This document shows, one piece after another, positions 8,834-18,033 of a stretch of DNA of 64,000 nucleotides. The stretch covers positions 434,001-498,000 of the forward strand of contig NZ_FQYR01000004.1 of NCBI RefSeq assembly GCF_900141815.1, given 5' to 3'. The first letter of the stretch is position 1, and the number at the start of each line of letters is the position of its first letter. The notes under the pieces were generated by a model that saw nothing but the letters and a program-made list of their open reading frames with translations, was not told the origin of the DNA and ran no database searches. This DNA is from Rubritalea squalenifaciens DSM 18772 (GTDB lineage Bacteria; Verrucomicrobiota; Verrucomicrobiia; Verrucomicrobiales; Akkermansiaceae). The position numbers and the translations under genes were made by a program.

Positions 8834-9503
8834 CCTGACGCATCAAGTCCAGCTGATACGTGACCGGGCGCGGGGAATCTTCTTTCTCTATGTAGGCGAA
8901 GACGGAGTCACGGTACTCTGGGCCACCATGATCTTCCAGGTAGTCACCATAGCGAGACCACATCAGTTCGTGGATAGCTGGATGTTCCTGTGTAACCAAG
9001 TCGCTGACCCATAGGGATCCACCGGGTTTAAGTAGAGCGTAGATTTTCTGGAAGGTACGTGTCCAATCATCGTCCTCTCTGAGGTGGTGCAGGACAGCCG
9101 CGGCTATGATGATGTCATAGCTGTTTTCAGGGAGGTCCTGCTCCCTCAGGTCACCGTGCCATGTGGTCAGTTCGGAGGCTGGGGATTCTGCCGTAACCCG
9201 CTCTCTGGCCCGCTCCAGCATCGGGGCACTGAGATCCAGTAGGTCGCATGCCGGGGCCTGGTTGCCGGCTGGCAGGGATTGCAGTAGTTTGAGCGTGTTG
9301 TTACCCGCGCCGCAGCCTAGATCCAGGATGCGAGAGGGGGATGGGCTGGCTGCTAGAGCGGCTTGGGTGATCAGCTCCATGCTCAGCGGGGCGTCGATGG
9401 TAGAGGCTTGTCCTGTGTCTAGATTGGAGAATCTCTCCACGTCGCTGTCAAAGCGCTGGCGTATATCCTCGGTGCTGGATTTTTCGTTTAATGGAGTCTT
9501 CAT
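8760..9503 (-). CDS. Class I SAM-dependent methyltransferase
   Basis: About 247 residues from ATG 9503, which has a GGAAAG six bases upstream; a TTG at 9515 is the longer alternative. The SAM-binding motif ILDLGCGAGNNTLKLL lies near residue 60, with an acidic motif II in Cys-Asp-Leu-Leu-Asp and motif Asp-Ile-Ile-Ile-Ala-Ala-Ala-Val-Leu-His-His-Leu near 133. This is a UbiE/small-molecule type methyltransferase; substrate unknown. The gene overlaps the start of the acyltransferase gene and the two are probably co-transcribed, which hints at joint modification of one product (inference). Confidence 0.85.
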   Translation of the reverse strand: MKTPLNEKSSTEDIRQRFDSDVERFSNLDTGQASTIDAPLSMELITQAALAASPSPSRILDLGCGAGNNTLKLLQSLPAGNQAPACDLLDLSAPMLERARERVTAESPASELTTWHGDLREQDLPENSYDIIIAAAVLHHLREDDDWTRTFQKIYALLKPGGSLWVSDLVTQEHPAIHELMWSRYGDYLEDHGGPEYRDSVFAYIEKEDSPRPVTYQLDLMRQVGFTQVDILHKNSTFAAYGGIKPT

Positions 9504-9634
9504 GGAGCTTTCCAAGTGATTGTTGTGCTGAGAGTAGTGGGGGATGCTGGGACAGGCAATCGCCAGATGTATGATTTCGAGTGGCTTCGGTGATTTGGGC
9601 TTGCAAGTTGGGGTGAACCTCTATTGACTCCGTC

Positions 9635-11089
9635 ATGGCAGAGATTTCTCTCGGATTATCTTTTGACGACGTCCTTCTCATTCCGCAATTGAGTGGAGTG
9701 ATTCCTAGTGAGACGGACATTTCCTCCTGGCTGACTAAAGACATCGGCCTGAATATTCCTGTGGTTTCCGCAGCGATGGACTCTGTGTCCGAAACGGAGC
9801 TTGCGATCGCTCTGGCTCGCGAAGGTGGTATCGGTGTGATTCACCGTAACAACACGATCGAAGAGCAGGCCGCGATGGTGGCCAAGGTGAAGCGTAGTGA
9901 GAACGCGGTGATCCAACACCCGCTGACCGTGACCAAAGAGCTTACCGTAGCGGATGTGCGTTCGATCATGGATGCAGAAGGTTTCTCCGGTTTCCCGGTA
10001 GTGGATGCAGACAAGCGCCTACTGGGTATGGTGACTGGCCGTGACGTGCGCCACATCGCGAACGAGACTCGTACGGTTGAAGAAGTGATGACCCCTCTTG
10101 AGCGTCTGGTAACAGCACCTGCGAATACTCAAATTGAGGAAGCGCGCCGTATCCTTTATCAGAATCGCATCGAGAAGCTTCCTCTGATTGATGCAGAGGG
10201 TAAACTCACAGGTTTGATCACAGGAGCTGATATTGAGAAGCGCATTACTTTCACCAGTGCAGCCAAAGACACCAACGGTCAGCTCCGTTGCGGTGCAGCC
10301 GTGGGACCCGGACCTGAGTTTAGAGATCGTGCCCAGGCATTGATCGAGGCTGGTGCGGATGCTCTCTTCATTGATGCGGCTACTGGCCACACCACCCGTG
10401 TTATCGAAGTGGTCAAAGAGCTGACCTCCATGAGCAATGTTCCCGTGGTGGCAGGTAACGTGGTTACTGCCCATGGTGCTCGCGACTTGGTGGATGCAGG
10501 TGTGTCAGCAGTTAAGGTAGGTGTGGGACCTGGTTCCATCTGTACTACCCGTGTGATTGCCGGTGTTGGTATGCCCCAGTTCACAGCCATTCAGAATGTG
10601 GCATCTTACTGCCGTGACAAAGGCGTGGCCGTGATTGCTGACGGAGGTATCCGCTACTCTGGTGACATTGTGAAGGCCATGGCTGCTGGTGCAGATCTGG
10701 TGATGCTTGGTTCACTCCTCGCAGGTACTCGTGAATCTCCAGGTCAGACGGTGCATTTCCAAGGCCGTCGCTTCAAGTCCTACCGCGGTATGGGCTCCCT
10801 AGGCGCGATGAACAAAGGCTCCAAAGACCGCTACAGCCAGAACGCCTCCGGCAAGATGGTGGCAGAGGGTGTGGAAGGCCGAGTGCCATACAAGGGTCCT
10901 CTTGCAGATGTGGTGTTCCAGCTCATGGGCGGACTGAAGTCCGGCCTAGGCTATGTGGGGGCGAGCAACCTCAACGAACTGCGTGAGCGTGCTGAGTTCA
11001 CAAGAATTACAGCAGGTGGACTCAAGGAGTCCCACGCACACGATATCACAATCACCGAGGAGCCTACCAACTATCAGCCTAGCGCGTAG
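9635..11089 (+). CDS. guaB: IMP dehydrogenase
   Basis: 484 residues. The TIM barrel opens with [11 protein letters not shown] and is interrupted by two CBS domains at about 95-205, which bind adenine nucleotides in known enzymes. The active-site loop GPGSICTTR carries Cys303, and the flap contains Arg-Tyr. The enzyme oxidises IMP to XMP with NAD, the first committed step of GMP synthesis. It is followed after a 67-base gap by guaA on the same strand, so the two make a GMP operon. The start at 9635 gives the normal N-terminus. Confidence 0.97.
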   Translation: MAEISLGLSFDDVLLIPQLSGVIPSETDISSWLTKDIGLNIPVVSAAMDSVSETELAIALAREGGIGVIHRNNTIEEQAAMVAKVKRSENAVIQHPLTVTKELTVADVRSIMDAEGFSGFPVVDADKRLLGMVTGRDVRHIANETRTVEEVMTPLERLVTAPANTQIEEARRILYQNRIEKLPLIDAEGKLTGLITGADIEKRITFTSAAKDTNGQLRCGAAVGPGPEFRDRAQALIEAGADALFIDAATGHTTRVIEVVKELTSMSNVPVVAGNVVTAHGARDLVDAGVSAVKVGVGPGSICTTRVIAGVGMPQFTAIQNVASYCRDKGVAVIADGGIRYSGDIVKAMAAGADLVMLGSLLAGTRESPGQTVHFQGRRFKSYRGMGSLGAMNKGSKDRYSQNASGKMVAEGVEGRVPYKGPLADVVFQLMGGLKSGLGYVGASNLNELRERAEFTRITAGGLKESHAHDITITEEPTNYQPSA

Positions 11090-11119
11090 TCTCAGTTACA
11101 ATACTTAACTTTTTAACAC

Positions 11120-11139
11120 GCGGGGTCGTTTGGCCCCGC
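11120..11139 (+). promoter_or_regulatory. Stable hairpin between guaB and guaA
   Basis: An 8-bp stem gcggggtc/ggccccgc (one G-T pair) with a GTTT loop sits 17 bases ahead of the guaA start. No T-run follows, so it is not a classical terminator. It could protect or process the mRNA, or modulate guaA translation; the role is inference. Confidence 0.5.
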
Positions 11140-11156
11140 TCAATCATTTAAATAAC

Positions 11157-12680
11157 ATGGAAGAAATTAATCACGTAGCAGTGCTGGACTTCGGTTCCCA
11201 GTATACTCAGCTCATCGTACGCCGCGTGCGTGAGCTTGGTTTCTTTGCCAAGCTTTACCAACCAGAGGATCTTGCTGAAATTGGCAAGCCCGGAGCCATC
11301 ATCCTTTCTGGTGGGCCAATGAGTACCAGTCATCCTGATGCTCCAGATATCGACTTCGAATTGCTTAAAGGCTACGGAGTGCCAGTTCTCGGTGTTTGTT
11401 ACGGGATGCAGCTGCTGAACATCAAGTTCGGCGGTTCCGTAGAAGCGAGTGATCGTCGCGAGTACGGTCCTGCAGGCCTCTACCCGGTAGCTAGCGAAGG
11501 CCTCTATGAGGGTATCACAGACAAATCCCAGGTGTGGATGAGTCACTCCGATACCGTGAAAAACCTTGGTGAAAGCTGTAAGGTGATCGCCAAGAACCAG
11601 CACGGAACTCCAGTTTCCCTGCAATGGGGCGAGAGCTTCTACGGCATTCAGTTCCACCCAGAGGTGACTCACTCTCACGAAGGTACACGTATCCTTCATA
11701 ACTTCCTTCTCACCGCGAAAGATCTTGAGCCATTCCGCATTGAAGATTTTAAGCGTGAGCTGATCGAAAACATCAAGAAGACTGTTGGTGACAAGCAGGT
11801 GGTCTGTGGTGTCTCTGGTGGTGTAGATTCCACAGTTCTGGCAGTGCTTCTTAATGAGGCCGGCGTAAACGTGCGAGCCATCTTCGTAGATCAAGGTCTG
11901 ATGCGTAAGAATGAAGCTGAGGAAGTGAAAAACAACTTCCACCGCCTGGGTGTAGAGATTGAAGCAATTGATGCCTCCAAACTGTTCCTCGACGCTCTGG
12001 CTGGTGAGCCCGATCCTGAGAAGAAGCGAGTCATCATTGGTAACCTCTTCATCGACGTATTCTGGGATACTGTGGGTAACGCGGAGATGCTTGCTCAGGG
12101 TACGCTTTACCCAGACGTGATCGAGAGTGCTTCTAACGACAAGTCTAAGGCTTCCAAGATCAAGACACACCACAACCGCGTAGACCGCATCCTTGAGCTG
12201 CAGAAGCAGGGCAAGGTGTTGGAGCCTCTTGCTGAACTCTTCAAGGATGAGGTTCGCGAGCTTGGCCACTCATTGGGTATTCCAGACGATATTCTTAACC
12301 GTCATCCATTCCCAGGTCCTGGTCTTGCGGTACGCTGTCCTGGTGAAATCACCCTCGAGCGCCTGAATGTGATTCGCGACTGTGATGCGATCTTTATCAA
12401 CGCGCTTAAAGAGCACGGGTGGTACGACAAGGTCTGGCAGGCCTATGCTGGTCTGATTCCAGTCAAGACTGTGGGGGTAAAAGGTGATGAGCGCTCCTAT
12501 GAGTGGGCCACCAACCTGCGCGCAGTGATTTCCGAAGACGCGATGACTGCCGATTGGGTGGAGCTTCCCCCGAGCTTGCTTCGTGAAGTATCCAATAAGA
12601 TCCTCAATGAGGTGTCTGGCATCAACCGCGTGCTCTACGATATTTCCACCAAGCCACCGGCAAGTATTGAATGGGAATAA
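11157..12680 (+). CDS. guaA: GMP synthase (glutamine-hydrolysing)
   Basis: 507 residues from ATG 11157; a TTG at 11130 would lie inside the upstream hairpin and is not favoured. The N-terminal class I glutamine amidotransferase domain has the nucleophile Cys81 in Gly-Val-Cys-Tyr-Gly-Met and the His-Pro-Glu of the triad near 169. The ATP-pyrophosphatase domain has the P-loop SGGVDST near 220, and the C-terminal dimerisation domain ends in the standard KPPASIEWE. It converts XMP to GMP in the cytoplasm and forms an operon with guaB. Confidence 0.97.
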   Translation: MEEINHVAVLDFGSQYTQLIVRRVRELGFFAKLYQPEDLAEIGKPGAIILSGGPMSTSHPDAPDIDFELLKGYGVPVLGVCYGMQLLNIKFGGSVEASDRREYGPAGLYPVASEGLYEGITDKSQVWMSHSDTVKNLGESCKVIAKNQHGTPVSLQWGESFYGIQFHPEVTHSHEGTRILHNFLLTAKDLEPFRIEDFKRELIENIKKTVGDKQVVCGVSGGVDSTVLAVLLNEAGVNVRAIFVDQGLMRKNEAEEVKNNFHRLGVEIEAIDASKLFLDALAGEPDPEKKRVIIGNLFIDVFWDTVGNAEMLAQGTLYPDVIESASNDKSKASKIKTHHNRVDRILELQKQGKVLEPLAELFKDEVRELGHSLGIPDDILNRHPFPGPGLAVRCPGEITLERLNVIRDCDAIFINALKEHGWYDKVWQAYAGLIPVKTVGVKGDERSYEWATNLRAVISEDAMTADWVELPPSLLREVSNKILNEVSGINRVLYDISTKPPASIEWE

Positions 12681-12701
12681 GCCTCAGGCTTTCATGATTT
12701 C

Positions 12702-12737
12702 TAAAGCGTTCCTCCAGTGGGGGAGCGCTTTTTTTTA
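12702..12737 (+). terminator. Rho-independent terminator of guaBA
   Basis: Stem aaagcg(t/c)tcc... pairs with gggagcgcttt, followed by eight T. Confidence 0.8.
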
Positions 12738-12814
12738 TGTTAACTCAGTGAGGGGGGATTCAGTTATAGCCTATCAACTTGACATTGTTTGTTAGTTTAT
12801 AAGACTATTCCATT

Positions 12815-13291
12815 ATGATGCTCTCATACACACACAAAGTCGGTAAATGGACACTGGGTCCTGCAATCATTGCCTTAGCTTTATCCTCTTGTGATAAGGA
12901 GGCTCAGACAGCAGCTGAGCCAAGCTCGGCTGATCAGCCCAAAAGTAAGGCGCAAGTGGTCGATCATGTGGTGACCCCTCCGGCACCCGCAGCTAGTGAT
13001 CATAATCAGGCTAAGACTGCTGATGAGAATTCTTCAGAGAGCACTGCAGGAGCTGCAGTTGGTGGTGATGCGAAATCTGAGGGAGAAGAGTCTGCGCAGC
13101 CAGGATTTGAAGTGGTGACTGATCCAGCCACGATTCAGGTGGAAGAAGGCATGCCGAGACCTAAGGTTGGCGATAAGATCTATACCTTCACCACTTTACC
13201 CAAAGAGGCCTGTGGTACCTATTGGGTGAAAGATAGTGATGGTTCCGTGGCACAGGTTGCCATTTGTAATGATAAGGCTCACTCCCATTGA
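12815..13291 (+). CDS. Small putative lipoprotein of unknown function
   Basis: 158 residues. A hydrophobic signal segment ends in Leu-Ala-Leu-Ser-Ser-Cys at about residue 27, a plausible lipobox, so the protein is probably a lipid-anchored envelope protein. Residues 30-105 are low complexity (Ala, Glu, Ser, Asp, Pro), suggesting a flexible tether. A short folded C-terminal part (about 110-158) contains two Cys and ends in His-Ser-His. I do not recognise the family. A TTGACA lies at 12779 but without a well-spaced -10 box. It stands alone, convergent with the next gene. Confidence 0.7.
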   Translation: MMLSYTHKVGKWTLGPAIIALALSSCDKEAQTAAEPSSADQPKSKAQVVDHVVTPPAPAASDHNQAKTADENSSESTAGAAVGGDAKSEGEESAQPGFEVVTDPATIQVEEGMPRPKVGDKIYTFTTLPKEACGTYWVKDSDGSVAQVAICNDKAHSH

Positions 13292-13330
13292 TGGCGTAGG
13301 ACATTGTCCGGGTCTCTGATAAAGGGGAAA

Positions 13331-13777
13331 TCAGAGGCCAAGCTCATCCAGAGAGTAATCGCTGGAGTCTCCCATGACGCTGATGAGCATGAGAGGGTCA
13401 ATGACGTCATCTAAGTCTTCTGGGACATCGTACTCAGAGGCAATCTGGTCAATGGCTGCATTACTGGTGATCACTACCTCAGTGACATTTGTATCCGCTG
13501 GGGAAGGGGGGGATGAGGCTACAGAAGGCTGATCAGGGCTTTGGTCATCATTCATCAAAGCCACTGTGAGCACGATGCACGCAGCCGCTGCAGTAAGTCC
13601 TGTAATCACCGGACGTGGAGCGAGAAGGCGCTTCCAGAAAGGAATAGGCTCTTCCTCTAGTCTGATGGCACGCATGACGTTACGAGAGAACATGGGGCTA
13701 GGCTTCTGCTCGCTGGCAGCGCCTAGGAGATCCCATACAGGATCTTTCTCGATATCGTTCTGTGGTTTCTGGCTCAT
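13331..13777 (-). CDS. Single-pass membrane protein, anti-sigma-factor-like
   Basis: About 148 residues from ATG 13777 (Met-Ser-Gln-Lys-Pro); an upstream ATG at 13801 would add eight residues. The first 80 residues are soluble and include Asp-Pro-Val-Trp-Asp-Leu-Leu and Phe-Ser-Arg-Asn-Val-Met-Arg-Ala-Ile, a layout seen in small anti-sigma-like proteins of this phylum. One membrane helix spans about 82-101. The outer part is short and ends with an acidic Asp/Leu-rich tail. No sigma factor gene adjoins it here, so the assignment is tentative. Confidence 0.65.
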   Translation of the reverse strand: MSQKPQNDIEKDPVWDLLGAASEQKPSPMFSRNVMRAIRLEEEPIPFWKRLLAPRPVITGLTAAAACIVLTVALMNDDQSPDQPSVASSPPSPADTNVTEVVITSNAAIDQIASEYDVPEDLDDVIDPLMLISVMGDSSDYSLDELGL

Positions 13778-13977
13778 GGTTCTGATGGTTAAACTACCCA
13801 AACTCAGCAGAGTTGCGAAAATATATCAATTTTATGATCTACGAGCCAGATTTATTACTTTCTGCGGGGAGCTACAATGTTATGAGGGGAAATTTGAAGA
13901 GGGTTTGGAGGCAAAAATGCCAGCATAAGATGGCTCATACTGGCATGAACTGGGTAAACAATGGCAAAATACTGTGT

Positions 13978-14293
13978 TTACGGGCGCTTCCGGTGGAGAA
14001 GCAGGCTGGTCGTGGCCCTGGAATGAGCGTTAAACTGGACGGTTCTGGGACATTGGTGGGGGCGCTAGGTGGTACGAACTGAGGCTGTTCATCATAAAGA
14101 ATGCTCCATTCCTCATCGCCAGAGCTGCTGGCCCATACATGGAGTTTTGCGCTTCGCCCTCGTATTTGAAGCCGCCGAAGGAAGTATAGAGATAGACTTG
14201 GTCACTGGCCGCTGCATTTTCAAGGCTGGCTGTCGGAACGTAGACATACACATCTGATTGGCCGCTGCCGCTCACACCGGCTTGCAGGAGGGA
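13978..14293 (-). pseudogene. Frameshifted 3' remnant of a PEP-CTERM gene, duplicate of its neighbour
   Basis: The minus strand encodes, in three successive frames, pieces that align to the C-terminal third of the intact gene at 14552-15418. Frame one (from 14293) reads SLLQAGVSGSGQSD and then VYLYTSFGGF, matching ILIDAGIVGSGGGASD and IYLYSAFGGY of the neighbour. A second frame reads SGDEEWSI and VPEPSSLTL, matching SGFEEWSV and IPEPSTSLLL. A third frame reads TSLLLHRKRP and stops at 13978, a broken PEP-CTERM end. A TAA in the first frame at 14294-14296 closes it upstream, and no 5' half was found. This is a decayed tandem duplicate, seen directly in the sequence. Confidence 0.85.
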
Positions 14294-14470
14294 TTAATAT
14301 TTGTTAGAATGTGATCCCTGCAAATACGTTGAAACGACGAACATATTTAGGGGGATTGATTTGATTTACATGGGGGTTTTGTTCCTTTGTGAATTTGAGA
14401 ATAAAATCTATTAGTGACTTGGCTTCATTTGTGGAGTGTTGCCATCAAGGCGGGTAAATGGACGTCGCCT

Positions 14471-14518
14471 AAAAAACAACTGCTGCAGCTACAGAGAAAA
14501 ACTCTGTAGTGCAGCAGA
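14471..14518 (-). terminator. Rho-independent terminator of the PEP-CTERM gene
   Basis: Read on the minus strand, a 16-bp stem (14502-14517 with 14480-14496, one bulged base) with an AAAAA-type loop is followed by TTGTTTTTT. It lies 34 bases after the stop of the 14552 gene. Confidence 0.85.
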
Positions 14519-14551
14519 AGTATGTGTGTGGAGCTTTTTTAAATAGTTTGT

Positions 14552-15418
14552 CTAGCGCTTTCTTCTCATCGCTAACGCAGCGGCAGCTACGGTGAGAAGA
14601 AGTGACGTACTAGGCTCAGGAATTGGCTCCTCGAGTGGCTCGACGTTAGGGCGCTCCGAGGCGTCTTCTGGAACGCTCCATTCTTCGAAGCCGCTGTCAT
14701 TGACCCATGCATCAGTACCGTCTGGGTCGTATCCACCAAAGGCGGAGTAGAGGTAGATGTAATCATCATCTGCTGCTGCTTCTAGACTCAGTACGGGCAC
14801 AAAGGCTAACAAGTCAGAAGCTCCGCCTCCGCTACCGACGATGCCGGCATCGATAAGTATCGTGCTGTCTTCTCCAGTATCCAGATTGTAGCGGAGAATG
14901 CCTAGCTGATCGAGGTCAGCTTCGTTGTCTGGTAGTGGATTCGGATCGGAGCCGCTGCGGGTATAGATCCGAAAATCATCCAGCGAGAGGAGTTGACTGC
15001 TTCCAGGCTCATTAACATCCAGTGCAAAAATGTAGAATTGGCCATTCAAGGTGGTGACCAGATCGGATTTTCTGATCAATGGATTGAAGCCATTGGATAC
15101 ACTTGAGTCCATGATTCCATCACGGTTGTATCCGCTCTCCTGTAGGCCTCCGCTAACTTTGTAAAGCTGACGGAAAGAACCACTTCCAGAGTTGAGATCT
15201 CCTGAGATGAAGTAGGCATCATTGATACCGCCACCTCTTACATCAAAGTAGTCGTCTGCTTGAGTATCGTAAACTTCCAGAAATGAGGTGGGTGTGTTGT
15301 CAGATAAGGAACCAGTCTCGTCTGTTAAGTTAAGAATGGCTGCTTGTGAGGCATTGCTTCCGAGCACACCGAGTACACACAAACTCGCTGCGCCAAGTAG
15401 GCGTTTTTGGGGGGTCAT
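14552..15418 (-). CDS. PEP-CTERM sorting-domain secreted protein
   Basis: 288 residues from ATG 15418, chosen because it gives a compact signal peptide (Lys-Arg, hydrophobic core, Ala-Ser-Gln-Ala-Ala near 27). The mature part is Asp/Gly/Ser rich with repeated Tyr-Ile-Tyr-Leu-Tyr and Phe-Ala-Leu-Asp-Val strands. The end is a PEP-CTERM tail: IPEPSTSLLL, an Ala-rich helix, and Met-Arg-Arg-Lys-Arg. Such tails are known to be cut by an exosortase, usually for surface or matrix export; none is encoded here. The function of the body is unknown. A decayed copy lies just downstream. Confidence 0.88.
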   Translation of the reverse strand: MTPQKRLLGAASLCVLGVLGSNASQAAILNLTDETGSLSDNTPTSFLEVYDTQADDYFDVRGGGINDAYFISGDLNSGSGSFRQLYKVSGGLQESGYNRDGIMDSSVSNGFNPLIRKSDLVTTLNGQFYIFALDVNEPGSSQLLSLDDFRIYTRSGSDPNPLPDNEADLDQLGILRYNLDTGEDSTILIDAGIVGSGGGASDLLAFVPVLSLEAAADDDYIYLYSAFGGYDPDGTDAWVNDSGFEEWSVPEDASERPNVEPLEEPIPEPSTSLLLTVAAAALAMRRKR

Positions 15419-15624
15419 AGCTAGGGGGGTTAGTTGGGGGGCTAGCACCTTGTCCTGATGCTAGGTGTTATTGACACGCTAATATTCTAAGCATGAATAA
15501 GATGAGGAATAAATAAAAATCATGTAAAAGCCGATTAATTCTTATTAATCCTATGATTTAGAATCCAGTTAGGCAACTTCTAGCAATGGATGGGAGGGCA
15601 AACTGTTAGTTGAAAAAGTGGGAT

Positions 15625-16389
15625 TTAGACCCCTCTTTTACTACCCCAAAGTTGAATATGAAGCCTGTCAGAGAATCGATATCCGTGATCTCTGCATAAA
15701 TCAGCAAGCCATAGACGACGCTGATTGAGGGTCTCTTCATCGCGGCCTTCTGGCATGAGGAGGATCCTGGATCTGGGAATAGAGAATCTCTTTTCGATCT
15801 CCTGAATCTCTTCAAGGTCTTGCTCATTCTGTACCACAAATTTGAACCAGGCTTTGGGAGAGCTGGCAAAGTAGGCGAGAGATGCTTCGTTGAGACGAAG
15901 GTTCTCTGCGTTGCCAGAGTTGGAAAGTTTTGGAGAAACGTTCCATTGGTCGATAGCTTCCTGGAGGAAGGAATTTGGTAACTGGGTGCCATTGGTTTCG
16001 ACCTCAAAACGGTAGTCGGGATCGATGTTCCTCAGATGAGTGATCAAGTCTTCCCAGCCGGCTTGTTGAAGGAGGGGTTCTCCACCTGTAAGAATCACGT
16101 TTTTACACGGATAGTGGCTGAGAATGTTTGCCACCTCCTCTATGCTCACTTCTTGGATGTAATCAGCCTTGCTGAATTTTTTGTATCCGGGCAGGGCATC
16201 GTTCTCGTGTGTCCAAGGTGTTCCTTCCCAATTCCAAGTGTAGTCAGTGTCGCACCAAGTACAGTGTAAGTTACACAATGAGGAGCGGATGAAAATGGAT
16301 GGTACGCCCATGCTCACTCCCTCGCCTTGGAGGGTGTGAAAGATTTCAGGTTGTCCATTGAGGACTGCGAGTTTGAGCGTGCAGGACAT
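15625..16389 (-). CDS. queE: 7-carboxy-7-deazaguanine synthase (radical SAM)
   Basis: 254 residues from ATG 16389. The substrate-recognition start EIFHTLQGEG (about 15-24) is followed by the radical SAM motif Cys39-x3-Cys43-x2-Cys46 in CNLHCTWCDT, with the Asp-Thr that QueE uses to bind Mg. Thr-Gly-Gly-Glu-Pro-Leu-Leu near 96 is the SAM-binding GGE motif. QueE converts 6-carboxytetrahydropterin to CDG, on the route to preQ0 and queuosine. The other queuosine genes are not in this window. An in-frame extension up to 16503 has no QueE similarity and crosses a hairpin, so it is taken as leader. Confidence 0.92.
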   Translation of the reverse strand: MSCTLKLAVLNGQPEIFHTLQGEGVSMGVPSIFIRSSLCNLHCTWCDTDYTWNWEGTPWTHENDALPGYKKFSKADYIQEVSIEEVANILSHYPCKNVILTGGEPLLQQAGWEDLITHLRNIDPDYRFEVETNGTQLPNSFLQEAIDQWNVSPKLSNSGNAENLRLNEASLAYFASSPKAWFKFVVQNEQDLEEIQEIEKRFSIPRSRILLMPEGRDEETLNQRRLWLADLCRDHGYRFSDRLHIQLWGSKRGV

Positions 16390-16403
16390 GCTTCTAGTTA
16401 TGA

Positions 16404-16433
16404 CCTCAGTCGTTCCTTCGTGCAAGGCTGAGG
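16404..16433 (-). promoter_or_regulatory. Hairpin in the queE leader
   Basis: On the minus strand cctcag...ctgagg (6 bp) encloses a second small stem cctt/aagg, ending 14 bases before the chosen start. It does not match any preQ1 riboswitch class that I can recall. The role is unknown. Confidence 0.4.
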
Positions 16434-16628
16434 GAAGATAAGTTTTTTCGAAGTAGGTTACATCTCCAATGCCTTGGAATCCACCTTCTGTCAGGCGAAG
16501 CAAGACCCCAAAGAGAAAGGTATGCAGACGCTTTGCTCTCTGTTTATGATAAGTAGGACTATTTCAATGGGGCAAGATACTCGCTCAATTAGGGGGAAGC
16601 AGTCGGCTGCTAGTTGTTGGCAAGGGAC

Positions 16629-16660
16629 AAAAAAAGCGCAGAGATATCTCTCTGCGCTTT
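16629..16660 (-). terminator. Rho-independent terminator of kbl
   Basis: Perfect 10-bp stem agcgcagaga/tctctgcgct with a four-base loop; on the minus strand it is followed by seven T. It starts 28 bases past the kbl stop. Confidence 0.88.
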
Positions 16661-16687
16661 GGAAATATTTTAGCTGTCTACACTGCT

Positions 16688-17884
16688 TCAGATGACGCTG
16701 AGATCCTTGCCGGCCTTGATGAAGGCCTCGATACCCCTGTCGAGCTGCTCTTTGGTGTGAGCTGCGGAGATTTGGGTACGGATACGAGCCGTGTTGTGCG
16801 GGACAACAGGGTAGAAGAAACCAATCGCAAAGACGCCGTAATCGAGAAGCTTCTCGGAGAACTTCTGGGAGAGAGCTGCGTCGCCAAGCATGACTGGAGA
16901 GATCGGGTGGTCTTTACCCGCGATGGTGAAGCCTGTGGAGGCCATGTTGTCACGGAAGTACTTGGTGTTCTCTTTCACCTTGTCAGCGTACTCGTTGGTT
17001 TCAGTGAGCATGTCGAAGACTTCTAGTGAAGCTGCTGCGATGACTGGAGCGATGGAGTTTGAGAAGAGGTACGGGCGTGAACGCTGGCGAAGAAGGTCGA
17101 TGATTTCTTTCTTGCCTGAGGTGTATCCACCAGAAGCACCGCCAAGAGCCTTGCCGAGTGTGCCTGTGGTGATGTCGATCTTACCGAATAGGCCGCAATG
17201 CTCGTGAGTACCACGGCCACGTTCTCCGAGGAAACCGGTAGCGTGACAGTCATCGTGATGCACGATGGCATTGTACTTTTCAGCAAGTGCGTAAACCTTG
17301 TCCAGATCACAGATGATGCCGTCCATGGAGAAGACACCGTCTGTGGTGATCAGTTTGAAGCGAGCTCCAGCCTCGTCAGCTTCCTTAAGCTTGGCTTCCA
17401 AGTCTTCCATGTTGTTGTTCGCGTAGCGGAAGCGCTTGGCTTTACAGAGGCGAACGCCATCAATGATGGAAGCGTGGTTCAGTGAGTCGGAGATTACTGC
17501 GTCTTCCGCGGTGAGGAGAACTTCGAAAAGACCACCATTGGCGTCAAAGCAAGACGGGTAGAGGATCGTGTCCTCAGTGCCGAGGTATTCGGAGATTTTT
17601 TCTTCAAGCTGACGGTGCAAAGTCTGGGTGCCACAGATGAAGCGTACAGAAGCCATGCCAAAGCCCCATTTTTCGGCTGCTTCGGAGGCGGCCTTGACTA
17701 CGCGTGGGTGGTCGGCGAGTCCCAGGTAATTATTGGCGCACATGTTGATGACCTCACGGCCGTCCTTGAGGGTGACCGTAGAATTTTGAGTAGAAGTGAT
17801 GTAGCGCTCGCTTTTAAAGAGGCCAGCTTCTTTGATTTCATCAAGAGTGGACTCCAGGTGCTGTTTGAATGTATCCGGATACAT
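16688..17884 (-). CDS. kbl: Glycine C-acetyltransferase (2-amino-3-ketobutyrate CoA ligase)
   Basis: 398 residues, the normal length. It is a fold-type I PLP enzyme of the alpha-oxoamine synthase family. The PLP Lys245 lies in [14 protein letters not shown]; Asp-Asp-Cys-His-Ala-Thr-Gly (211-217) binds the cofactor ring; Cys-Ala-Asn-Asn-Tyr-Leu-Gly near 49-55 is the Kbl signature and favours Kbl over 8-amino-7-oxononanoate synthase. It cleaves 2-amino-3-ketobutyrate to glycine and acetyl-CoA in threonine breakdown. The usual partner tdh is not adjacent. Cytoplasmic; single gene with its own terminator. Confidence 0.94.
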   Translation of the reverse strand: MYPDTFKQHLESTLDEIKEAGLFKSERYITSTQNSTVTLKDGREVINMCANNYLGLADHPRVVKAASEAAEKWGFGMASVRFICGTQTLHRQLEEKISEYLGTEDTILYPSCFDANGGLFEVLLTAEDAVISDSLNHASIIDGVRLCKAKRFRYANNNMEDLEAKLKEADEAGARFKLITTDGVFSMDGIICDLDKVYALAEKYNAIVHHDDCHATGFLGERGRGTHEHCGLFGKIDITTGTLGKALGGASGGYTSGKKEIIDLLRQRSRPYLFSNSIAPVIAAASLEVFDMLTETNEYADKVKENTKYFRDNMASTGFTIAGKDHPISPVMLGDAALSQKFSEKLLDYGVFAIGFFYPVVPHNTARIRTQISAAHTKEQLDRGIEAFIKAGKDLSVI

Positions 17885-17970
17885 GGTGTATAGAGATGGA
17901 ATGAGAAAGTTGATTACCCTCCCTCAGAGAAGGTGAAAACAGGTTTGCCCCCACGACAGGTAATGAAAAT

Positions 17971-18008
17971 AAAAAAATCGCGTAAAGCGGTACACTTTAC
18001 GCGATTTT
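17971..18008 (-). terminator. Rho-independent terminator of the C39-like peptidase gene
   Basis: Perfect 13-bp stem aaatcgcgtaaag/ctttacgcgattt; on the minus strand it ends in a run of T. It lies just after the stop at 18034. Confidence 0.9.
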
Positions 18009-18033
18009 GATCAATATACGAGATATTTGAGTC

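Noticed and set aside
11148-12269. 373-codon frame opposite guaA
   Set aside because: Antisense to a fully conserved guaA; residue pattern is His/Leu/Val-rich without a domain.
16390-16503. Longer QueE starting upstream
   Set aside because: The extension is not QueE-like and passes through a hairpin; the shorter start gives the standard N-terminus.
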